64,000 nt of DNA. It comes from Mycobacterium parmense (GTDB lineage: Bacteria; Actinomycetota; Actinomycetes; Mycobacteriales; Mycobacteriaceae). A program made the position numbers and the translations under genes. The notes beneath the pieces are model-generated. The model ran no database searches. It saw nothing but the letters and a program-made list of their open reading frames with translations, and was not told the origin of the DNA. Shown here piece by piece: positions 59,078 to 64,000 of the stretch (positions are counted from its first letter, which is position 1; each line of letters opens with the position of its first letter). The stretch is taken from contig NZ_AP022614.1 in the NCBI RefSeq assembly GCF_010730575.1, forward strand, positions 620,001 through 684,000. Direction: 5' to 3'.

Positions 59078-59845
59078 ATGAACGGCACCACCATCGCGAA
59101 GCCCATGAATGCGCTGGGTGAATTCTTCATGCTGAGCGCGGAAGCGCTGATCGCCGCGGTGAAGGGTCCGTGGGCGTGGCGCGAGCTACTCGAGCAGATC
59201 TGGTTCGTCGCCCGGGTCTCGATCTTCCCGACGATCATGCTGTCGATTCCGTACACCGTGCTGATCGTGTTCGTCTTGAATATCCTGCTCGTCGAGATCG
59301 GCGCCGGTGATCTCTCCGGTGCCGGGGCCGCGCTGGCTTCGGTGGGCCAAGTCGGCCCGGTCGTGACGGCCATGGCCGTCGCAGGTGCCGGATCGACCGC
59401 GATGTGCGCGGACCTGGGTGCGCGCACCATTCGGGAGGAAATCGACGCGATGAAGGTGATCGGCGTCAATCCCATTCAGGCACTGGTCGTTCCCCGCATC
59501 CTTGCCGCGACATTCGTCGCGATGTTGCTCTATTCGGTCGTCGCCGTGACCGGACTGACGGGCAGCTACATCTTCGTGGTGTTCGTTCAGCACGTGACCC
59601 CAGGCGCGTTCATCACGGGCATGACCCTGGTCACGGGGCTGCCGCAGGTGGTGATCTCACTGATCAAGGCGACCCTGTTCGGGCTGTCTGCCGGGTTGAT
59701 CGCCTGCTACAAGGGGCTTTCGGTGGGCGGCGGACCAACCGGCGTCGGGAACGCGGTGAACGAGACCGTCGTGTTCTCGTTCATGGCCTTGTTCTTCATC
59801 AACATCGTGCTCACGGCGCTCGGAGTGAAGGTGACCGCCAAATGA
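59078..59845 (+). CDS. YrbEA, MlaE-like permease of an Mce lipid importer
   Basis: A 255-residue integral membrane protein of the MlaE family, with five to six hydrophobic helices. The conserved coupling-helix motif is [19 protein letters not shown]. YrbEA and YrbEB form the inner-membrane permease that works with an Mkl-type ATPase and Mce proteins to import lipids or sterols. The ATG at 59078 gives [17 protein letters not shown]. It overlaps yrbEB as ATGA. Which mce locus (mce1-mce7) this is cannot be told from the window. Confidence 0.93.
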   Translation: MNGTTIAKPMNALGEFFMLSAEALIAAVKGPWAWRELLEQIWFVARVSIFPTIMLSIPYTVLIVFVLNILLVEIGAGDLSGAGAALASVGQVGPVVTAMAVAGAGSTAMCADLGARTIREEIDAMKVIGVNPIQALVVPRILAATFVAMLLYSVVAVTGLTGSYIFVVFVQHVTPGAFITGMTLVTGLPQVVISLIKATLFGLSAGLIACYKGLSVGGGPTGVGNAVNETVVFSFMALFFINIVLTALGVKVTAK

Positions 59846-60690
59846 CCGACGCAGCGCGCGAGCCGTCCTGGTTCATCACTTTGGGCCCGAGGGTGACGGA
59901 CTACGCCCGCAGGCTCGGTGAACAGACCGAGTTCTACGGCAAATCCCTCGCGTCGACCGTCGACGCGGTGCGGCGCTATCCCGGAGAGTTGCTGCGGCTG
60001 ATCGCGGAGATGGGCATGGGAACCGGTGCGTTGGCGGTGATCGGGGGCACCGTCGGCATCATCGGCTTCCTGACGTTGACCACCGGTGCACTCGTCGCGG
60101 TGCAGGGTTACGACACCTTGTCCAACATCGGCGTCGAGGCCCTGACCGGCTTCTTGTCGGCCTTCTTCAACGTCCGGATGATCGCCCCGGCCACGGCCGG
60201 CGTGGCCCTGGCCGCGACGATCGGCGCCGGAACCACGGCGCAACTCGGCGCGATGCGGATCAACGAGGAGATCGACGCTTTGGAGGTGATGGGGATCCGG
60301 GCGATCACGTATCTGTCGTCGACCCGGATCATCGCCGGCGTGCTCGTCGTCATTCCGCTCTACGCCGTCGCGGTGTTGATGTCGTTCCTCGCCGCGAAAT
60401 TGGGCACGATCTACATCTACGGCCAGTCGCGCGGCGTCTACGAACACTACTTCTCCACGTTCCTGCGTCCCACCGACCTGCTCTGGTCGTTCCTGTCGGC
60501 GCTGATCATGGCGGCGGGCGTGATGGTCGTGCACACCTACTACGGCTTCACCGCGACAGGTGGTCCGGCCGGCGTGGGGGAAGCTGTCGGTCGTTCGGTG
60601 CGGTCATCGATGATCGTCACGGCCTTTGTCTGCCTGGCGATTTCGTTGTCCGTCTACGGGCAGTCCGGCAACTTCAATCTATCGGGATGA
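59842..60690 (+). CDS. YrbEB, second MlaE-like permease subunit
   Basis: A 282-residue membrane protein. The MlaE signature is GAMRINEEIDALEVMGIRA, and hydrophobic helices include GTVGIIGFLTLTTGALVAV and FVCLAISLSV. The ATG at 59842 overlaps the yrbEA stop, and the gene ends 4 bp before mceA. It pairs with YrbEA in the permease. Confidence 0.93.
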   Translation: MTDAAREPSWFITLGPRVTDYARRLGEQTEFYGKSLASTVDAVRRYPGELLRLIAEMGMGTGALAVIGGTVGIIGFLTLTTGALVAVQGYDTLSNIGVEALTGFLSAFFNVRMIAPATAGVALAATIGAGTTAQLGAMRINEEIDALEVMGIRAITYLSSTRIIAGVLVVIPLYAVAVLMSFLAAKLGTIYIYGQSRGVYEHYFSTFLRPTDLLWSFLSALIMAAGVMVVHTYYGFTATGGPAGVGEAVGRSVRSSMIVTAFVCLAISLSVYGQSGNFNLSG

Positions 60691-60694
60691 CTGC

Positions 60695-61966
60695 ATGAGC
60701 AACCATAGAGACAGCCGACCGCGCGGAGGCGATCGGGGCCGGGGAGGCAGGATCGACCCAATCTGGTGGGCGCCGACGCTGTTCATCGTCGTGGCCGGCA
60801 TCGTCGCGCTCACCGCCGGGGCGTTCTCCGGCAAGTTCCAGCAGACCGTTCCGCTGACGCTGGTGTCGGACCGGGCGGGGCTCGTGATGGAGCAGGGCGC
60901 CAAGGTGAGGCTGCGTGGTGTGGAGGTCGGCCAGGTCGCGTCGATCGGCACCGACGTCAGGGCGGCTGAGTTGCAGCTCAAGATGCAGCCCGGTCCGTTT
61001 CAATACCTGCCGAGCAATCTCGAGGCCGAAATCAAATCGACCACCGCCTTCGGATCCAAATATGTCGACCTCATCGTGCCCGCACACCCCAGCCACACAT
61101 CGCTGAAGCCCGGGGCCGTGCTGCATTCCCGCAACGTCACCGTCGAAGTGAACACCGTTTTCGAGAACCTGCAGTCCGTGGTGCGCGCCATCGATCCGGC
61201 CAAGCTGAACGCCATTCTGTCGGCTTTCTCGGAAGCGTTGCGGGGCAAGGGAGAACGGATCGGGGAGGCCATCACTGGTGCGAACAACCTGCTGCTGACC
61301 GTCAACCCCCGCATGGACACCGTTCAGAAGGACTGGCAGCTGTTCGGCAAGACAACGTCGATCTATTCCGATGCGGCACAGGACATCCTCTCGATACTCG
61401 ACTCGGCGGCGACGACGAGCAACACCCTTACCGAGAACCAGCGGTCGCTTGATAGCCTGTTGATGGCGGCAGCCGGCTTCAGCCACACCGGCATCAACGT
61501 GATCGGCAGAAGCGAATCCGACATTGTGCGGTCCGTAAACCTGCTCGACCCGACCACCGCGCTGCTGAACAAATACTCTCCGACGTTTACCTGCCTGTTC
61601 CAGGGTGCGCAGTGGTATGTCGACCACGGCGGCCGGGACGCGTTGGGCGGCAACGGCTATTCGGTCATTCTGGACGCCGGGCTGCTCTTCGGTGACGACC
61701 CGTACCGGTACCCGAAGCACCTACCAAAAACCAATGCCACGGGCGGGCCCGGCGGGAGGCCCAGCTGTGGTTCACTGCCCGACCCGAGTGCGAACTTTCC
61801 GGTGCGAGCCCTCGTCACCGACACCGGATGGGGTGCCGAGCCGAACGAGATCCGCACCAACATGGGCGTCGGAAATCCGTGGTGGGCCAATTACTTCCCC
61901 ACCACGAAGAACCCCCCCGAACCACCTCGTTACTTCTACCGCGGGGGGAGGCAACCACCGCCATGA
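60695..61966 (+). CDS. MceA-type lipid transport protein
   Basis: A 423-residue Mce protein. It has one N-terminal transmembrane helix (WWAPTLFIVVAGIVALTAGA), an MCE/MlaD domain at about 45-130 (LVSDRAGLVMEQGAKVRLRG, VGQVASIG), a long helical stretch, and the CLFQGAQWYVD segment typical of MceA C-terminal regions. The tail is Pro-rich (GGRQPPP). Mce proteins A-F assemble into a hexameric tube spanning the periplasm. It overlaps mceB as ATGA. Confidence 0.93.
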   Translation: MSNHRDSRPRGGDRGRGGRIDPIWWAPTLFIVVAGIVALTAGAFSGKFQQTVPLTLVSDRAGLVMEQGAKVRLRGVEVGQVASIGTDVRAAELQLKMQPGPFQYLPSNLEAEIKSTTAFGSKYVDLIVPAHPSHTSLKPGAVLHSRNVTVEVNTVFENLQSVVRAIDPAKLNAILSAFSEALRGKGERIGEAITGANNLLLTVNPRMDTVQKDWQLFGKTTSIYSDAAQDILSILDSAATTSNTLTENQRSLDSLLMAAAGFSHTGINVIGRSESDIVRSVNLLDPTTALLNKYSPTFTCLFQGAQWYVDHGGRDALGGNGYSVILDAGLLFGDDPYRYPKHLPKTNATGGPGGRPSCGSLPDPSANFPVRALVTDTGWGAEPNEIRTNMGVGNPWWANYFPTTKNPPEPPRYFYRGGRQPPP

Positions 61967-62991
61967 GAAGAAAGATGTCCGCAATCATCATTCGCGTCGT
62001 GCTGTTCACGGCGGTCTGCTCGCTGTTCACCTTCGGCCTGATCGCCGTCTTCGGACAGTTCCGTTTCGAGGACCGCACCGGCTACCAGGCGGTGTTCACC
62101 AACATCTCCGGCCTGAAATCCGGCAACTTCGTCCGGATCGCCGGGGTGGAGGTCGGCAAGGTAGGAGACTTGCACCTGCAGCGTGACGGAACCGTCCAGG
62201 TCGGCTTCTCGGTGGACAAGCGTGTCCGGCTCACGGAGGGCACCAAAGCCGTTGTGCGCTACGAGAACTTGATCGGTGACCGTTACCTTGCCCTCGACGA
62301 GGGCCCCGGGCCGCCACGCCGGCTGGCGCCCGGAGCCACCATCCCCTTGGCGCGTACGGCGCCCGCGCTCGACATCGACGCGCTGATCGGCGGGTTCCGG
62401 CCACTGTTCCGCGCACTGGACCCCGACCAGGTCAACGCTTTGTCCGGCCAGTTGCTCCGCATCTTCCAGGGACAGGGCGGCACGCTGGCCTCCGTCCTGG
62501 CGCAGACCTCGATGCTGACCTCGACCCTGGCCGGGCGCAGCGAGTTGATCGGTGAGCTGATCACGAACTTGAACACCGTGCTCCACACCTTCGCCACCCG
62601 TGACCGTCAGTTCTCCGACGGCCTGGACAACCTGTCGCGGTTCGTCGACGGGCTGGCTCAGCGAAAGGACGACATCTCCACCGGCCTGGCCTACGTCAAC
62701 GCGGCGGCCGGCTCGGTCGCCGACCTGCTCGTCCAAGCCCGCCGGCCGATCAAAGACGTCGTGCACGAGACAGATCGCATGTCGGGCCAGGTGATGTCCG
62801 ACCGCGACTACCTGGACGACCTGCTCAGGCAGCTTCCCGACATCTATCAGGTGCTGGCGCGCCAAGGCCTCAACGGCGACTACTTCGGCTTCTATTTCTG
62901 CGAAGTCCTACTGAAGGTCAACGGCAAAGGGGGCAACCCAATCTTCGTCAAACTGTTCGGTCAGCCGAGCGGGCGGTGCACGCCGCGATGA
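61963..62991 (+). CDS. MceB-type lipid transport protein
   Basis: A 342-residue Mce protein with an N-terminal transmembrane helix (IIIRVVLFTAVCSLFTFGLI) and an MCE domain (YQAVFTNISGLKSGNFVRIAG, VEVGKVGDL, YENLIGDRYLAL). A helical region with LAGRSELIGELITNLNTVL follows. The conserved cysteine near the end is in FYFCEVLLKVNG. It overlaps both neighbours by 4 nt. Confidence 0.93.
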   Translation: MRRKMSAIIIRVVLFTAVCSLFTFGLIAVFGQFRFEDRTGYQAVFTNISGLKSGNFVRIAGVEVGKVGDLHLQRDGTVQVGFSVDKRVRLTEGTKAVVRYENLIGDRYLALDEGPGPPRRLAPGATIPLARTAPALDIDALIGGFRPLFRALDPDQVNALSGQLLRIFQGQGGTLASVLAQTSMLTSTLAGRSELIGELITNLNTVLHTFATRDRQFSDGLDNLSRFVDGLAQRKDDISTGLAYVNAAAGSVADLLVQARRPIKDVVHETDRMSGQVMSDRDYLDDLLRQLPDIYQVLARQGLNGDYFGFYFCEVLLKVNGKGGNPIFVKLFGQPSGRCTPR

Positions 62992-64000
62992 AGTTCCCCA
63001 AGATGACGGCCGGTGGCCGGCGAAAGCCGTGGGCGATCGGAGCGATGGGTCTGGTGGTGCTGGCATGTGTCACGGTTGCCGCCTTCCAATACGACAGGCT
63101 GCCGTTCGTGAAGAACACGAACGACTACGCGGCCTACTTCTCCGAGGCTGGCGGCATCAAATCGGGTAATTCCGTCCGGGTTTCCGGCATGGGTGTCGGC
63201 AGGGTCACCGGGATCAAGCTGGAGGGCACCAAGGTGCGGGTCGGCTTCACCGTCCGCAACTTCATCTCCCTCGGCGACCGCACCGAGGCCGCGATCAAGA
63301 CGGAGACCATCCTGGGCGCCAAGATGCTCGAGCTGACCCCCCGCGGCGAGGGCAAGCTGTCAGGCACCATTCCCTTGGAGCGAACCCACTCGCCATATGA
63401 CCTGCCCGACGCGCTGGGCGACCTAACGACCGAGATCAGCGGGCTGGATACCGCTCAGCTGTCGTCGGCGTTGACGACATTGGCGAACACGTTCAAGGAG
63501 ACACCGTCGGACCTTAAGCCCGCGTTGGTAGGTGTGGCGCGGTTCTCCGACACATTGAATAACCGCGATGCGCAGTTGCGCAATCTGCTGGGCAACGCAA
63601 ACACGGTCTCGGCGGTGCTCGGCCGGCGCAGCCACCAGATTGCCGCTCTGGTCGCGGATTCCAACGCGTTGCTGGCGGCGCTGCTGGACGAGCGAGACTC
63701 CATTGACTCGCTGCTGAACAGCCTCACCGCGGCGTCGCACCAGATCTCGGGTCTGGTCAACGACAACCGGACCCAGCTCAAGCCGGCCCTCGATAAGCTC
63801 AACGGGGCATTGCAGATCCTCGACGACCGCAAGCAGGACATCCAGGCGACGTTGCCGAAGTTCAAGCGGTATGCGATGTCGTTCGGCGAGTGCCTGGGAT
63901 CCGGGCCGTTCTTCAAGGCGTACGTGGCGAACCTGATTCCCGGCCAGATCAGCGGGCCGACGATCGATGCCCGAATGTACAACCGTTTCCTGGACCCCAA
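62988..64000 (+). CDS. MceC-type lipid transport protein, truncated by window edge
   Basis: The first 337 codons are present and the frame is open to the window end. ATG 62988 overlaps mceB as ATGA. An N-terminal transmembrane helix (AIGAMGLVVLACVTVAAF) is followed by the MCE domain (YAAYFSEAGGIKSGNSVRVS, GMGVGRVTGI, ETILGAKMLELTP). The helical needle region follows with RRSHQIAALVADSNALLAAL, then the Cys-containing FGECLGSGPFF. Family tails beyond this are usually Pro-rich and are not seen here. Confidence 0.92.
   Translation, partial: MKFPKMTAGGRRKPWAIGAMGLVVLACVTVAAFQYDRLPFVKNTNDYAAYFSEAGGIKSGNSVRVSGMGVGRVTGIKLEGTKVRVGFTVRNFISLGDRTEAAIKTETILGAKMLELTPRGEGKLSGTIPLERTHSPYDLPDALGDLTTEISGLDTAQLSSALTTLANTFKETPSDLKPALVGVARFSDTLNNRDAQLRNLLGNANTVSAVLGRRSHQIAALVADSNALLAALLDERDSIDSLLNSLTAASHQISGLVNDNRTQLKPALDKLNGALQILDDRKQDIQATLPKFKRYAMSFGECLGSGPFFKAYVANLIPGQISGPTIDARMYNRFLDP

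Overview
The window is a high-GC actinobacterial chromosome segment that reads as a slow-growing, non-tuberculous Mycobacterium, plausibly of the M. avium complex or a relative. The evidence is synteny with the M. tuberculosis Rv2383c-Rv2334 neighbourhood (mbt genes, cfp2, hrcA, dnaJ2, phoH1, ybeY, era, amiA2, recO, uppS, zur, smtB, glyS, PPE, esx pair, Rv2345, dgt, dnaG, Rv2342, tRNA-Asn, cysE, cysK). Mycobacterium-specific families are also present: PPE-SVP, WXG100, Mce, MTB12, and a leprosy-type major membrane protein I. Family names come from remembered protein families and motifs; no database search was run.

Region 1 (1-19.7 kb) is a mycobactin-type siderophore cluster with an unusual layout. 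The tail of the lysine N6-hydroxylase MbtG runs rightward. MbtD, MbtC and a free-standing thioesterase run leftward. A formyltransferase and three NRPSs resembling MbtE, MbtF and MbtB run rightward. An IdeR-like iron box (5442-5460) lies in the divergent promoter. The formyltransferase suggests an N-formyl hydroxamate siderophore of the formobactin/brasilibactin type.

Region 2 (19.8-22.8 kb) has two tandem MTB12/CFP2 secreted antigens, an ECF41-type sigma factor coupled to its carboxymuconolactone-decarboxylase partner, and an Rv2375-like protein. Region 3 (22.9-36.2 kb) is conserved housekeeping: heat-shock regulation, rRNA maturation and modification, GTPase Era, recombination, decaprenyl phosphate synthesis, zinc regulators and glycyl-tRNA synthetase. 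Region 4 (36.5-45.7 kb) holds a PPE-SVP protein, a small protein with an SVP-like motif, an Esx pair, a TPM-domain protein, dGTPase, a compact SodC lipoprotein, primase and tRNA-Asn.

Region 5 (45.66-58.7 kb) is devoted to sulfur. Three translationally coupled flavin-dependent monooxygenases come first, the last reading into tRNA-Asn. A tight operon follows: TQXA-like protein, cysK, cysE and a membrane-tethered thioredoxin. Divergent from it is a family 2A encapsulin (MMP-I) with its cysteine desulfurase cargo, which has a long, repeat-bearing N-terminal targeting region. An SfnB/DszC-type oxidoreductase and a frameshifted Stf0 sulfotransferase pseudogene end the region. The likely logic is release of sulfur from organosulfur compounds, assimilation into cysteine by CysE/CysK, and mobilisation by desulfurase inside a protein nanocompartment.

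Region 6 (59.1-64 kb) is the start of an mce lipid-import operon: yrbEA, yrbEB, mceA, mceB and a partial mceC, all overlapping or nearly so.
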